In this document: one piece after another, positions 1 through 8,529 of the stretch | Layout of the letters: every line of letters begins with the position of its first letter | Numbering within the stretch: the first letter of the stretch is position 1 | Origin: JdFR-22 sp964534325 | Lineage (GTDB): Archaea > Halobacteriota > Archaeoglobi > Archaeoglobales > Archaeoglobaceae | Assembly: GCA_964534325.1 (NCBI GenBank) | Contig: CAZHOR010000015.1 | Location: 1-64,000 of the forward strand | DNA length: 64,000 nt | Reading direction: 5' to 3' | The notes under the pieces: model-generated | The model's input: the letters and a program-made list of their open reading frames with translations, nothing else | Databases searched by the model: none | What the model was told of the DNA's origin: nothing | Translations under genes and position numbers: made by a program

Positions 1-192
1 TATTTCCGAATACATTGCGAAGATCGTAGGGTTTACCGCCATCCTTTGATAACTGCATTGGATATTAAGCCATAAATCTGGAAGAGTTGGACGTATCTTA
101 AACGATTGCTGGGAGTTTGCTCTCACGTCTTAAAAACAAGAATTATATATTAATGGTTCAAAATATGTTGTTGAGGTTTAGTCTGAGGTGGG

Positions 193-261
193 ATGATCAA
201 AATCATAAAAAGGAGTTCCAGAAAAACTGGTCTTCCGCCTGGGTCTTTAGTCTATGTGGGA
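193..261 (+). pseudogene. corA magnesium transporter, N-terminal remnant
   Basis: An ATG at 193 preceded by a GAGGTGGG ribosome-binding site opens a frame whose first 23 residues end in KTGLPPGSLVYVG. This is the opening motif (GLPPGTLVxVG) of CorA-type Mg2+ transporters. After residue 23 the similarity stops, and the frame ends about 50 codons later inside the neighbouring convergent gene. No transmembrane GMN segment is present. What is seen is the start of a corA gene without its body; the loss of the rest by deletion or frameshift is inferred. The remaining sequence of 1-312 contains nothing else I recognise. Confidence 0.5.
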
Positions 262-312
262 TCTCTCGTATTCCATTTACCCTATTTAAGACCTTTTACC
301 TGCGCAGGCTCA

Positions 313-1242
313 TTAAATTCTGGATTTGAATGGAACGGCATCGGACATTTTTAGCAATCCACTACCCCCGTTCACCACGTATTCGGTGAGGTTTATTATT
401 GTGGCTGCGGTCCCAATATCTCCTTTGGTTCCGGTGCTTCTCCACCTAACTCTGTTGTTTCCCTCAATGGTTATCTCTTCGTACTCTTCTGCATTCGAGT
501 AGGCGTGGAACTCGATCCTGATCACTTCTTTATTGCCTCTTAACGCCGAGCCATAGCCCTTTAACCCCAGAGCTTTTCCGTTCTCTTCAACTACTTCTTG
601 CCCCTCCTTAACCTCTTCTGGTTTGAAATCGAGTGCTTCACAGACAAGCATCACAGACTCTGCATAACCCGCATGCCCGCTTATCTTTCCTTCATCCACT
701 TGCTTTCGGGCTTCCTGTGAATCCAATCCTATCCCTATCTTCTTCTGGAAAGTATCTCTTCTCTTTAGAGCATCAGCACTTCTTACGGCTTTAATGCTAC
801 TCACTTCCGTGCATGAAGCTGTTAGGAAGACCAGTAGGGAATCCAAAAGGAATCCAGGGTTTATACCTGCTCCCAATACGCTGACGTTGTTCTTTTTGGC
901 CATTGCGTCTATCTTATTTGCCAGCTCAGAATACCTGTATTCGGGGTAGCTCAGTGTTTCGCAGGTGCTCAAGACATTGAACCCTTTGGAAACGCAGTCC
1001 TCAATTTGGGAGTATATTCGGTCCAGCCAGCTTCCAGTGCACAGAAAAACCACGTCACCTTCAAACTCCAGTTTATCGCTGATGGGGGCATCACTATCAA
1101 ATCCGAAATCGCTCACATTCTTTCCAACCAGAGAAGGGTTTACATCAACCACACCGGTGATCTTGATACCTCTCTTGATAGCTTCACCGGCAATCAATTT
1201 TCCTATTTCACCAAATCCATATATGACAGCTTTGATCTCCAT
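313..1242 (-). CDS. 2,4-diaminopentanoate dehydrogenase / dihydrodipicolinate reductase-like NAD(P) oxidoreductase
   Basis: This 309-residue protein has an N-terminal Rossmann fold with GFGEIG at residues 9-14 and a second conserved block, GINPGF, at about 126-131. That architecture matches the DapB-like superfamily and best fits the branch typified by 2,4-diaminopentanoate dehydrogenase. In that branch the enzyme makes or breaks a C-N bond on an amino acid with NAD(P)H. Length agrees with that branch (about 300-350) and exceeds true DapB (about 250-270). An upstream TTG gives three extra residues, but the ATG at 1242 lies about 27 nt from a TATA-like CTATATTTAAG on the same strand, which suggests a leaderless mRNA. 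The substrate cannot be told from sequence, and no amino-acid catabolic neighbours are present. Confidence 0.65.
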   Translation of the reverse strand: MEIKAVIYGFGEIGKLIAGEAIKRGIKITGVVDVNPSLVGKNVSDFGFDSDAPISDKLEFEGDVVFLCTGSWLDRIYSQIEDCVSKGFNVLSTCETLSYPEYRYSELANKIDAMAKKNNVSVLGAGINPGFLLDSLLVFLTASCTEVSSIKAVRSADALKRRDTFQKKIGIGLDSQEARKQVDEGKISGHAGYAESVMLVCEALDFKPEEVKEGQEVVEENGKALGLKGYGSALRGNKEVIRIEFHAYSNAEEYEEITIEGNNRVRWRSTGTKGDIGTAATIINLTEYVVNGGSGLLKMSDAVPFKSRI

Positions 1243-1315
1243 GATAGACAATTTTTGACCGATTACTTAAATATAGCCTATATAAAAGAAAACAGAAAAA
1301 AAGTAATGTATTGTT

Positions 1316-1645
1316 TTATTCTTCTTCACCAGTCCGCACTCTAATCGTCCTCTCTACTGGAAGAACGAATATCTTTCCGTCACCGTATTTGCCTGTCTTC
1401 GCTCCGCTAACGATTGTTTCTACGACCTTATCTACGTCTTCTTCTTTTACTATGATCTCCAGTTTTGTCTTGGGTAACTGGTCCACGTCCATGGTCCTCC
1501 CCCTGAACTGGAGGGTTATTCCCTTCTGTTCGCCTCTCCCTTTTACCTCTGTAATCGTCATGGCCATGAATCCAGCCTTCTCCAGTTTTTCTTCTACCAT
1601 ATCCAGTCTTTCTGGCCTTATTATAGCTTCAATCTTCATTCTCAT
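1316..1645 (-). CDS. glnK: P-II family nitrogen regulator
   Basis: The 109-residue protein shows the whole PII fold: the TEVKGRG block, a T-loop at about residues 38-56, and the B-loop TGKYGDGKIFV motif followed by RIRTGE-like RVRTGEE. PII proteins sense ATP/ADP and 2-oxoglutarate, and GlnK plugs the ammonium channel Amt. It lies 12 bp downstream of amt on the same strand, and its AGGTGATC ribosome site abuts the amt stop codon, so the two are co-transcribed. The position equivalent to the uridylylated Tyr51 of bacterial GlnB/GlnK is Met here (RGRTMD in place of RGAEYM). Control by uridylylation is therefore excluded, in keeping with what is known for archaea. Confidence 0.93.
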   Translation of the reverse strand: MRMKIEAIIRPERLDMVEEKLEKAGFMAMTITEVKGRGEQKGITLQFRGRTMDVDQLPKTKLEIIVKEEDVDKVVETIVSGAKTGKYGDGKIFVLPVERTIRVRTGEEE

Positions 1646-1657
1646 GATCGATCACCT

Positions 1658-2860
1658 TTAAGCGTAGGCATGCTCTCCATGTTGAGAGATGTCAAGACCA
1701 ACGTACTCCTCTTCATCGCTTACTCTCAGACCCATCACCGCATCGATCGCCTTAGCCAGAATGAATGTCAGCACAAAGGCGTATACTATTGCTGCTCCCA
1801 CTCCTATCACCTGAGCTATGAACTGATCGACGTTTCCGTATAGTAGTCCGCTGGCACCACCTACTGATTCAACGGCGAATATTCCTGTGGCTAAGGCGCC
1901 CCATACTCCGCCTACACCGTGTATGGCCCATGCATCCAGGCTTTCATCCAGTCCCTTCTTCACTCTAAACAGCAGTGCCTTGTAACAGATCACACCTGCG
2001 ACCGCACCGATCACTATGGAGGAGAGGGGGTCAACGAACCCTGCGGCAGGGGTTATGGCTACAAGTCCGGCTATGGCGCCGCTCACCATACCCAGTGAGC
2101 TGGGCTTACCGCTCCACCAGCTGGCGAACAGCCACGCCAGAGCACCGGCAGCTGCAGCGGTGTTGGTCACCACAAAAGCGCTTACTGCCAGACCATCTGC
2201 GGCCAGAGCACTTCCCGCATTAAAGCCGAACCACCCGAACCACAGCAGTGCAGCACCGAGTAGAGTCATGGGCACGTTGTGAGGCTCCATGCTCTCCTCA
2301 CCGAACCCGATCCTCCTGCCGATCACTATTGCCAGAGCCAGAGCCGAAAATCCCGAGCTAATGTGGACTACAGTCCCTCCTGCGAAGTCCAGTGCTCCCA
2401 TCTCTGCCAGCCATCCACCTCCCCACACCCAGTGGGCCAGAGGGTCATACACTATGGTGGTCCACAGCAGTCCCAGCACAATGAATGAGCTCAACTTGAC
2501 TCTCTCAGCAACTGCAGAAGTAAGAATTGCCAGTGTTATGGCAGCGAAAACCAGTTGAAATACCATGAACAACATGTCCGGTATAGTCAGGGTCTCACTA
2601 CCCATTCCAACTCCCCTCAGTCCCCAGAAATCCAGGTTCCCTACGAATCCGCTTATATCGGATCCAAATGCTAAACTATAACCAAATAACACCCATTGAA
2701 TACTGACCAGAGCGAATGCGATGAATGATAAACCTATCATCGATATTACGTGCTTTTTCCTGACCATTCCTCCATAGAACAGCCCCACACCAGGGGTCAT
2801 GAGCATGACCAGGGCTGTTGCGGCCAGTATCCAAGCTGTATCTCCACTGTCTATTGCCAT
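1658..2860 (-). CDS. amt: Ammonium transporter
   Basis: This 400-residue, eleven-helix membrane protein belongs to the Amt/Mep/Rh family and conducts ammonium into the cell. The twin pore histidines are present at about H166 (GGTVVH) and H314 (AIHGVGG). So are the equivalents of the Phe gate (about F105 in FQLVFAAIT) and the recruitment-site Asp and Trp (DFAGG, HWVWGGG). The start is the ATG at 2860 with AGGTGATA six bases upstream. The gene is the first of an amt-glnK operon, the standard arrangement in prokaryotes. The N-terminus begins directly with the first helix and has no signal peptide, as is usual for archaeal members. Nothing appears missing. Confidence 0.96.
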   Translation of the reverse strand: MAIDSGDTAWILAATALVMLMTPGVGLFYGGMVRKKHVISMIGLSFIAFALVSIQWVLFGYSLAFGSDISGFVGNLDFWGLRGVGMGSETLTIPDMLFMVFQLVFAAITLAILTSAVAERVKLSSFIVLGLLWTTIVYDPLAHWVWGGGWLAEMGALDFAGGTVVHISSGFSALALAIVIGRRIGFGEESMEPHNVPMTLLGAALLWFGWFGFNAGSALAADGLAVSAFVVTNTAAAAGALAWLFASWWSGKPSSLGMVSGAIAGLVAITPAAGFVDPLSSIVIGAVAGVICYKALLFRVKKGLDESLDAWAIHGVGGVWGALATGIFAVESVGGASGLLYGNVDQFIAQVIGVGAAIVYAFVLTFILAKAIDAVMGLRVSDEEEYVGLDISQHGEHAYA

Positions 2861-3016
2861 GTTTTATCACCTGAACAAACTCACTTGAGGTAGGGTATTT
2901 AAATTTTTTCACTGACAAGCCCATAATAATCAAGAATTCTTTAAAAATTGCATGTTTATTAAAAGAATTTTTACTATATTGTGGTTACAAGTTCAGAGAA
3001 TTTAATTAAGATGTAA

Positions 3017-3154
3017 ATTATACTAAATGAATATCCCGATTGGAAAAATCCGGAAAACCGCTTCAGAAAGCTGGACCATCAAACCGGGGGACAAAATCTC
3101 TCGGATGAATTGAAGAAAACTGCGCAGACAATCTTAAAAATAATTAAATTTTAA
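3017..3154 (+). pseudogene. Possible C-terminal gene fragment, start-less open frame
   Basis: The 297-bp space between amt and the next gene contains a start-less open frame of 45 codons. It begins directly after an in-frame TAA, and its product looks protein-like (NEYPDWKNPENRFRKL, then LSDELKKTAQTILKIIKF). Composition is charged and helix-forming rather than random, but I recognise no family and see no start codon. It may be the decayed 3' end of a gene whose front has been lost. Random occurrence cannot be excluded. Confidence 0.22.
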
Positions 3155-3157
3155 TTT

Positions 3158-3817
3158 TTACATGTGCAGAAATGAGTCAAACAGCTTTCTGCAATTGGAG
3201 TTCGTCTCTTTGATATGTCTACTCGTTTCTGACATTATAGAACTCCTCTTTCCCTTTGATATTGACTGCTCTTGCCTCATCCAGGACTTGATGAGCTCAG
3301 GAGTCACTTCAAGATGAAACTGCAGCCCTACAGCACTCCGCAAGATGAATGCCTGATTCTTTACCTCTTCGCTCGTATAAAGCAGGGAGGAGCCGGAGGG
3401 GAGGTCGAAGGTGTCGTTGTGCAGCTGAAAGGCCATCATATTCTGAGGCAGATCTCTGAAGAGGACATCACTTGTCTTGCTCACCTTGAACCAGCCAATC
3501 TCCTGTTTATATGGGTATACATCTGCATTCAGCGCACTTGCTATTAGCTGAGCACCGAGGCAGATACCCAGGACTGGATAGCCGTTCTTGACCGCCCTTT
3601 TTATCAACCCTTTCTCTTCTCTCAGGAACGGGTATTCTTTTTCCTGGTAAGCCCCCATAGGCCCGCCCATGATGATCAGGTGGGTAAAATCGCTTTTTTC
3701 AAGCTGGTTGTCTTCATAGACCTTGGCATACTCGTAATCTATTCTCTTCTCCATCAAAATATCTTCAATTATACCCATTGGCTCATTAGGGACATGCTGT
3801 AGTGCCAAAATCTTCAT
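3158..3817 (-). CDS. Class-I glutamine amidotransferase (GMP synthase-like)
   Basis: A stand-alone 219-residue glutamine amidotransferase domain. The nucleophile elbow GICLGAQ carries the catalytic Cys at about residue 86, and the His-x-Glu pair lies in FHLEV (H168, E170), completing the triad. The oxyanion glycines are in IIMGGPMGAYQ. Proteins of this type hydrolyse glutamine or act on gamma-glutamyl compounds, and most are annotated only as GMP synthase-like. No synthetase partner lies nearby, so it is not guaA. The ATG at 3817 is preceded by GGAGGT. The last 30 residues are basic and polar and diverge from the core. The physiological substrate is unknown. Confidence 0.8.
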   Translation of the reverse strand: MKILALQHVPNEPMGIIEDILMEKRIDYEYAKVYEDNQLEKSDFTHLIIMGGPMGAYQEKEYPFLREEKGLIKRAVKNGYPVLGICLGAQLIASALNADVYPYKQEIGWFKVSKTSDVLFRDLPQNMMAFQLHNDTFDLPSGSSLLYTSEEVKNQAFILRSAVGLQFHLEVTPELIKSWMRQEQSISKGKRSSIMSETSRHIKETNSNCRKLFDSFLHM

Positions 3818-3985
3818 TTAAAACCTCCAGTATCTCAAGTATATTCAGTTAATTAAGTATTGATTAAAAAACCTAACCATTTCCGGCAAGATATGTGCAG
3901 AAACCGTAGCTCTCTTTATCTTTCACTTGGATTTACTGGCTTGAGAATTCAGGAGTAGCTACTCAGAATCACTACTCAGGAACCC

Positions 3986-4012
3986 TAAGAAGAATAAGAA
4001 GAATAAGAAGAA
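3986..4012. repeat. 9-bp tandem repeat in a 299-bp gene-free gap
   Basis: Three perfect copies of TAAGAAGAA lie in the otherwise empty stretch 3818-4116. The repeat is preceded by two copies of ACTCAG. I see no open frame, RNA-like fold or clear terminator in the rest of the gap. Confidence 0.7.
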
Positions 4013-4116
4013 CAGGTAATATAGCGAGGGGTGCACAAACCCGAGAAATCCCAGGAATCCCAACCAGCCTAACTTACCATAATCAAACATCATAAAATCA
4101 GTTTTCAAAATCAATA

Positions 4117-4518
4117 TTAAAAAGTTCTCCTCGTTTTCAGCTTCGGATTATCAGCTTTGAACACTCTTTTGTTGAGATATAGATTCCTCTTCCCTATCTG
4201 CCTTAAAGCCCAGTTAACCGCCTTTTTGACGTATTTCCTGCCGTCAGAAACCTCTCTCATCACGATAAGCAACTCCTCAAATCGCTCGTTACCGGCTTTC
4301 TTGTCGTGTATGGCCAGAGTGGCGATTAGTCTGAAGGCAGCCTGCTTAACGAACTCTTCTTCCCTAAGGCTCCACTCAACTACCTTTTTGTAGGCAAACC
4401 TGGTTTTCCTCAAGAGATTATTGCAGCAGTGGTCACAGATCTTCTGCAGCTTGAGGGTCGGATAGCCCTCGAATTTGTGGAGAATATCGTGGAGAGTTGC
4501 TTCGCTCATCTGACACAA
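4117..4518 (-). pseudogene. AlkD-like DNA alkylation repair protein, truncated
   Basis: The 133-residue frame matches the middle-to-late part of the HEAT-like DNA alkylation repair family (AlkC/AlkD). The block from CDHCCNNLL through EEEFVKQAAFRLIATLA to FVKKAVNWALRQIGKRN (written here as YVKKAVNWALRQIGKRN) is characteristic. The family normally has about 220-235 residues. Roughly 100 N-terminal residues are missing, and the usual C-terminal tail after IGKRN is replaced by a short unrelated end (KLKTRRTF). No in-frame continuation is seen upstream. Intact enzymes flip out and excise N3/N7-alkylated purines. This copy probably cannot, and is best read as a decaying gene; a minimal functional variant is a less likely alternative. 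Confidence 0.6.
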
Positions 4519-4619
4519 AATCTACCCGCAGTAAATAAAGATATCAATCCAATATCGACAGCAGACGGACCTAAAGATTAAGAATTTAATAAAAGAGAGA
4601 ATTTAATAAAAGAGGATTT

Positions 4620-4796
4620 TTACTCTATTGTTTCCGTTACTTCTGCTTTTATTTCGCTTCTTCCACCGGTTGGTTCTGACAGTGTCCTACCGCAGACCAG
4701 GCACTTGACCACTGTGGAAGCGTAATCAAAGATTATTTGGTTGTTCTCGCAATCCGGGCATTTTACTTTAATGAATTTGCTTCTCTTCTCTGCCAT
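4620..4796 (-). CDS. rps27e: 30S ribosomal protein S27e
   Basis: A 58-residue zinc-ribbon protein starting MAEKRSKFIKVKCPDC. It carries CPDC at residues 13-16 and CLVC at 32-35, the four-cysteine zinc site of S27e, and the family signature GRTLSEPTGG follows. Length matches archaeal S27e (about 60). The start ATG at 4796 has GGAGTGATA just upstream, only a few bases after the stop of rpl44e. The L44e-S27e pair is a conserved archaeal arrangement. It is a structural component of the small subunit. Confidence 0.93.
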   Translation of the reverse strand: MAEKRSKFIKVKCPDCENNQIIFDYASTVVKCLVCGRTLSEPTGGRSEIKAEVTETIE

Positions 4797-4800
4797 ATTA

Positions 4801-5076
4801 TCACTCCAGCTCGAACCTCTTAGCTCTCCAGGTAGGTCTGTGCTCGGTCTTATTGCACTCTGTGCATTTATACCTTATATTGACCCTCTTGGTGGGCTTA
4901 TCTCCACCGGGTACCTTGCTGAACTTACCCAGGTTTCCTATGGTCCCTCTTCGGGCTTTTTGCCTGTCTATCCAGTTCAGAGAGCTTGCTCTACCCTTCT
5001 TCACTCTCTCTATCTTGTGAACAGTATGTTTATTACAGTATTTGCAATGTGTTCTTACTTGTTTGGGATGCTTCAT
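4801..5076 (-). CDS. rpl44e: 50S ribosomal protein L44e
   Basis: The 91-residue basic protein contains the two zinc-binding CxxC pairs of L44e (CKYCNKHT near residue 11 and CTECNKTE near 74). It also has the conserved central segment GNLGKFSKVPGGDKPTKRV. It is a large-subunit ribosomal protein near the E site. GGTGAGATAATATG gives a clear start. It lies between gins51 and rps27e in a four-gene replication/translation operon (priS-gins51-rpl44e-rps27e), a coupling found in several euryarchaea. Confidence 0.97.
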   Translation of the reverse strand: MKHPKQVRTHCKYCNKHTVHKIERVKKGRASSLNWIDRQKARRGTIGNLGKFSKVPGGDKPTKRVNIRYKCTECNKTEHRPTWRAKRFELE

Positions 5077-5089
5077 ATTATCTCACCTA

Positions 5090-5665
5090 TTACTCTTTTC
5101 GCATTATGCGTTGAGTGTCAATAACCTCCACAGTTCCGCTGTTTATCAGAACCTTAGCGTTAAGTGAAGGAAGCGTAATTACGTCCTCCTTTCCCAATTT
5201 ATATGTTTTTCCATTAACACCCTCAAATTCATCTACATCTTCCTTTACCCTTACCACCACATATTCGGGTTCGGATTCATCTTTACTCTTTTTTTCTTCC
5301 AGTTCGGAACTAAAGGCCCAGCTTTTAAAATTCTTTATGGAATCCACCAGCTCATTAAAAAGATTCTTTTCCGCCTGGATGAGATTCTCAAAACCTTCCA
5401 TCCCGGTTTCAGTTCCGCATACGCTTGCCCATGCCGCTCTAACGATTTTGCTGGTCCTGACCTCGAATATCTTCCTCTGTATCCTTTTCAACGTCTTCAA
5501 CTCATCGTCGATCCGGAAGCTCTCTCTGTCGTCCTCGACCTCTCTTTTCCTGCTCTCCAGCTCTTTTATCTTGCTGTTCAATCTAGCATAGAAATCCTCT
5601 TCTATGGCCTGTAGCTTCTCTCCCTTGCTCTTCTCAAGGATCAATAGCAACTTATCAATGTCCAT
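5090..5665 (-). CDS. gins51: DNA replication GINS complex subunit Gins51
   Basis: The 191-residue protein begins MDIDKLLLILEKSKGEKL. An alpha-helical GINS A-domain covers about residues 1-120 and includes KIVRAAW. A linker follows, then a small beta-rich B-domain at the C-terminus (VVRVKEDVDEFEGVNG...EDVITLP). This A-then-B order is the Gins51 (Sld5/Psf1) arrangement. GINS links Mcm helicase and GAN/Cdc45 in the archaeal replisome. An upstream ATG adds 12 residues, but the ATG at 5665 is preferred because it matches family length and overlaps the priS stop by 11 bp, the coupling usual in archaea. Confidence 0.85.
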   Translation of the reverse strand: MDIDKLLLILEKSKGEKLQAIEEDFYARLNSKIKELESRKREVEDDRESFRIDDELKTLKRIQRKIFEVRTSKIVRAAWASVCGTETGMEGFENLIQAEKNLFNELVDSIKNFKSWAFSSELEEKKSKDESEPEYVVVRVKEDVDEFEGVNGKTYKLGKEDVITLPSLNAKVLINSGTVEVIDTQRIMRKE

Positions 5666-6767
5666 ATAATGCCATCCCCCTACAGAACATAAAGATTGCA
5701 ACGTATTCGGGCACCTTTATTTTATCCCCTGGACTGGGATACCCTCCCAGCTCCTCGTAGGCCCAACTCAGATCATCTTTCCTTATTTTTCTTACCCGTA
5801 CCTTGACTTCCTGCTCTCTAAATGGAGTGGAATCCCTCAAGGGATCGAAATCGTTCAGATTATTATAGTTTACTGGCATGGCCTGAAACCCGGTTTTCCC
5901 GTGGAGGGAGTTGGGGAGTCTTATCAGTCTTTTTATATCTGCTGTAACGGGAGCATCGAAATTTAGAGCTGTTCTGGAAACACATTTATCGAACAGGGAC
6001 TGGAACAGCTCCCTCTTCTGCTTACTTTTGGCCAGCTTCTCAAAATTGCCCGTAGACAGTATGGAAATTATTTCTTCCCTCTTATCCTTCAATTTATATT
6101 TCTTGAGGAGCTTCTCCAGCCTGTCCTCTTCCAGCAAGTATGATGAGAGTTCTTTCATGCACTGCCTTATCCTTTCGCCCTGATTTGATTTGGGTATCTC
6201 AAAATCAAAGTTGACGTCGTTGAGCATCAAGTAATCGATTATCTCTCTTCTCTCGCTGGAGTCCAGTTTCTTGAACCGGGTATCGTAAACATGTAGGTGG
6301 TAGCCTCTGCCGCCAGAAAAAACTATTTTGACGTATTTTTTGTCCAGACCCAGATCAGATATGAGGATGTCTGCCAGCTTGATTATCTCCTTTTTAGCTG
6401 CTTTTAGAGATGCCTGAAGGGAAGTGTCCTTGATGGGCAAGTGGTCGGCATCGATATCGAAGATCAGATCGGCTCCCTGCCATCCTTTTTCTTCCATTTT
6501 CTCTGCCCGGGGATTCTCATAATATGCGGAGGAGTAGTATATGTTGGCTGGCACATTATCCACAATATAGGACTTGAACTCTTGAGGAGCGAAGGACATA
6601 TGCCGGTGCATCATGAAAACAGGGAGGCTCTCCAGAGGAACAAATGCCAGCTCTCTTTTCTCGAACTCAGTTGGAAGCTCCAGCTCGTTATTGAGGTAAT
6701 ACTCACTGAACTTGCGTTTCAGAAAGATCTTTGTCTGGTCTAAAATGCTGGCCCCTTCCACATTCAT
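5655..6767 (-). CDS. priS: DNA primase small (catalytic) subunit PriS
   Basis: This is a 370-residue catalytic subunit of the archaeal/eukaryotic primase. Metal-binding motif I is FDIDADH (D104, D106), motif II is SGGRGYHLHV (151-160), and motif III with the third acidic residue lies in ADIKRLIRLPNSLHGKTG near residue 290-310. It makes RNA/DNA primers for replication together with PriL, which is not in this window. Length is normal. It heads the operon priS-gins51-rpl44e-rps27e, so replication initiation factors are co-expressed with ribosomal proteins. Nothing irregular is seen. Confidence 0.95.
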   Translation of the reverse strand: MNVEGASILDQTKIFLKRKFSEYYLNNELELPTEFEKRELAFVPLESLPVFMMHRHMSFAPQEFKSYIVDNVPANIYYSSAYYENPRAEKMEEKGWQGADLIFDIDADHLPIKDTSLQASLKAAKKEIIKLADILISDLGLDKKYVKIVFSGGRGYHLHVYDTRFKKLDSSERREIIDYLMLNDVNFDFEIPKSNQGERIRQCMKELSSYLLEEDRLEKLLKKYKLKDKREEIISILSTGNFEKLAKSKQKRELFQSLFDKCVSRTALNFDAPVTADIKRLIRLPNSLHGKTGFQAMPVNYNNLNDFDPLRDSTPFREQEVKVRVRKIRKDDLSWAYEELGGYPSPGDKIKVPEYVAIFMFCRGMALYGH

Positions 6768-6847
6768 CCATCCTATGGGAGACTATATTATTTTACTTAT
6801 ATCTGAATACCAGATAATCTTAAAAGCTGGGATAATCACATGGCGGC

Positions 6848-7513
6848 ATGGTAAGAAAATCAAAAGCGGTCACTGATGCTTTCCCCATCATAATCGGTTA
6901 TTTCTCCATCTCCGTGGCATTCGGAATCCTTGCCAAGGAGTATATTGGAGCTAACGCCATCCTCATGTCCCTCATTGTCTTTGCTGGAGCATCTCAATTC
7001 ATCGCCCTACAGCTGATCACCAAGAACACGTCTGCCGCTTTGATTGTGGCCACCACATTTCTGGTCAATTTGAGGCATATCCTGATGAGCAGTTACTTCA
7101 CTCCTTTCTACAGGAACGTCAGCAAGTTGAAAAAGGCGCTTGTGGCGTTCGGCATCACCGATGAGACATTTGCCCTTGCTTCGAGGAGGTTTCAGGAAGG
7201 TACAGGGGATACGAGGTATCATCTGGGTCTCAACTTCTTGTGCTACTCTTCATGGGTGGGTGGAACGATAGTGGGTCTCTTATTCGGGTCCGTTGTGCCG
7301 GGCAGTATCGCGGAAGTTCTGCCGTTCACTCTGGTGGCGCTGTTCATCAGCATATTGGTCCTCAACATCAACACCAGACTTGATGTGGGCATCGCCTTGT
7401 TCTCTGGGGTGCTGGCTACCGCTTTGATATTTCTTCCCGAGGGATGGAACATCTTGCTTGCTACTCTGGCAGCATGTCTGGCAGGAGGTGCAGCCGAAAA
7501 ATGGATCAAATAA
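6848..7513 (+). CDS. azlC: AzlC family branched-chain amino-acid exporter, large subunit
   Basis: The 221-residue membrane protein has the AzlC opening (DAFPIIIGYFSISVAFGILA, then FAGASQFIALQ) and the LRHILMSS segment typical of the family. AzlC with AzlD forms a two-component exporter of branched-chain amino acids and analogues such as azaleucine in bacteria; the substrate here is not known. The stop overlaps the start of azlD by 13 bp. It is transcribed divergently from priS. An ATG eight bases earlier opens only a four-codon frame and is not used. Confidence 0.9.
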   Translation: MVRKSKAVTDAFPIIIGYFSISVAFGILAKEYIGANAILMSLIVFAGASQFIALQLITKNTSAALIVATTFLVNLRHILMSSYFTPFYRNVSKLKKALVAFGITDETFALASRRFQEGTGDTRYHLGLNFLCYSSWVGGTIVGLLFGSVVPGSIAEVLPFTLVALFISILVLNINTRLDVGIALFSGVLATALIFLPEGWNILLATLAACLAGGAAEKWIK

Positions 7514-7809
7514 GTCAGATAACTCTAATAATCGTGGGGATGGCCCTGGTGACATACATACCCCGCTTGCTCCCCCTGCTGAACCCCATGGAATCCGATT
7601 TGAAGTTCTTGAAGTACGTGCCTGTCTCCCTATTTGCTGCCCTGGTATTTCCCGAACTGCTGTTGGACCAGGACCAGATGCTGACCGTGGACGCAGAGAC
7701 TCTGGCAGGCTGTGTGGCCCTGCTGGCTGCCTGGAGAACCAAGAACATAATATTCACCATGATAGCCGGGTTATTCGTCCTCTACTTTTTGAAGACGCTC
7801 ATTTTGTGA
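7501..7809 (+). CDS. azlD: AzlD family branched-chain amino-acid exporter, small subunit
   Basis: The 102-residue protein has about four transmembrane helices and matches AzlD. It has the diagnostic VTYIPRLLPL near residue 17 and the end AAWRTKNIIFTMIAG, seen in the family as W(R/K)T(K/R)N. The ATG at 7501 sits inside the last codons of azlC in another frame, a normal coupling for this pair. A longer frame to 7444 exists but adds unrelated residues. It probably forms the AzlCD exporter complex in the cytoplasmic membrane. Confidence 0.88.
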   Translation: MDQISQITLIIVGMALVTYIPRLLPLLNPMESDLKFLKYVPVSLFAALVFPELLLDQDQMLTVDAETLAGCVALLAAWRTKNIIFTMIAGLFVLYFLKTLIL

Positions 7810-7882
7810 ACTGAGGTATAAACTGAAAATTGAAGATAATCGAAGATAAAGACCAAATATTGCTTAAAAGTCTATCAAGTAA

Positions 7883-8473
7883 ATGAAGAAAGAGCTGGCC
7901 ATAAAACTGGAATCTCTGGAAGGATTCTCCAGCCCCCAGATCGAGCTTGAGCAGTATGTTACCCCACCTTCGCTGGCGGCGGAGATAACGGTAAACGCTT
8001 ATCTTATGGATGACATTGATACCGTGGTCGATCTGGGTTGCGGGACGGGTATTTTGGCCATCGCGGCCTCTTTATTTGACGCCTATGCTATCGGTTTTGA
8101 CGTGGATATGAGCGCATTGAGGAGGGCCAAAAAGAATGCCAGAAGTTTGGATACATATGTGGAGTGGGTGGCCAGTAGAGTAGAGGCTATCAGGGTGAAG
8201 AAGGAGGTGACCACGGTGATGAACCCTCCTTTCGGAATTCAGAGGAGACATGCTGACCGACCATTCGTTGCCAAAGCCATGGATATATCAAAGGTTATAT
8301 ACAGCGTTCACTCAGCAGGAAGTGAAGACTTCATATCCTCCCGTTGCGAGTCCACAGGATTTGAGATAACCCACTTATGGAAATATCAAATCCCCCTCAG
8401 GAAGAGCTATAAGTTCCATGAAAAAGATTTTAAATATATCCCGGTTGAAGTGTTTAGATTGCAAAAAGTTTAG
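7883..8473 (+). CDS. METTL5-like rRNA N6-adenine methyltransferase
   Basis: The 196-residue Rossmann methyltransferase has the SAM motif DLGCGTG at residues 50-56, an acidic motif II (GFDVD), and the amino-methyltransferase motif NPPFG at 114-118. The preceding LEQYVTP is also typical of the METTL5 / archaeal COG2263 family. The human enzyme methylates one adenosine near the decoding site of 18S rRNA with TRMT112, and the archaeal protein is presumed to modify the equivalent 16S base. It lies upstream of csl4 and rpo11 in an information-processing cluster. Little room exists for a leader between the AT-rich promoter region and the ATG. Confidence 0.85.
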   Translation: MKKELAIKLESLEGFSSPQIELEQYVTPPSLAAEITVNAYLMDDIDTVVDLGCGTGILAIAASLFDAYAIGFDVDMSALRRAKKNARSLDTYVEWVASRVEAIRVKKEVTTVMNPPFGIQRRHADRPFVAKAMDISKVIYSVHSAGSEDFISSRCESTGFEITHLWKYQIPLRKSYKFHEKDFKYIPVEVFRLQKV

Positions 8474-8529
8474 AATGTTCAGAATGTTCAGAATGAAAAA
8501 TATTGAAGCGTATAGAATAGGTGAGATTG

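Noticed and set aside
117..329. 70-codon open frame at the window start
   Set aside because: It overlaps the better-supported corA remnant in another frame and has no start signal.
1975..2558. Plus-strand open frames opposite amt
   Set aside because: Arg/Pro/Ser-rich shadow translations of a strongly conserved membrane-protein gene.
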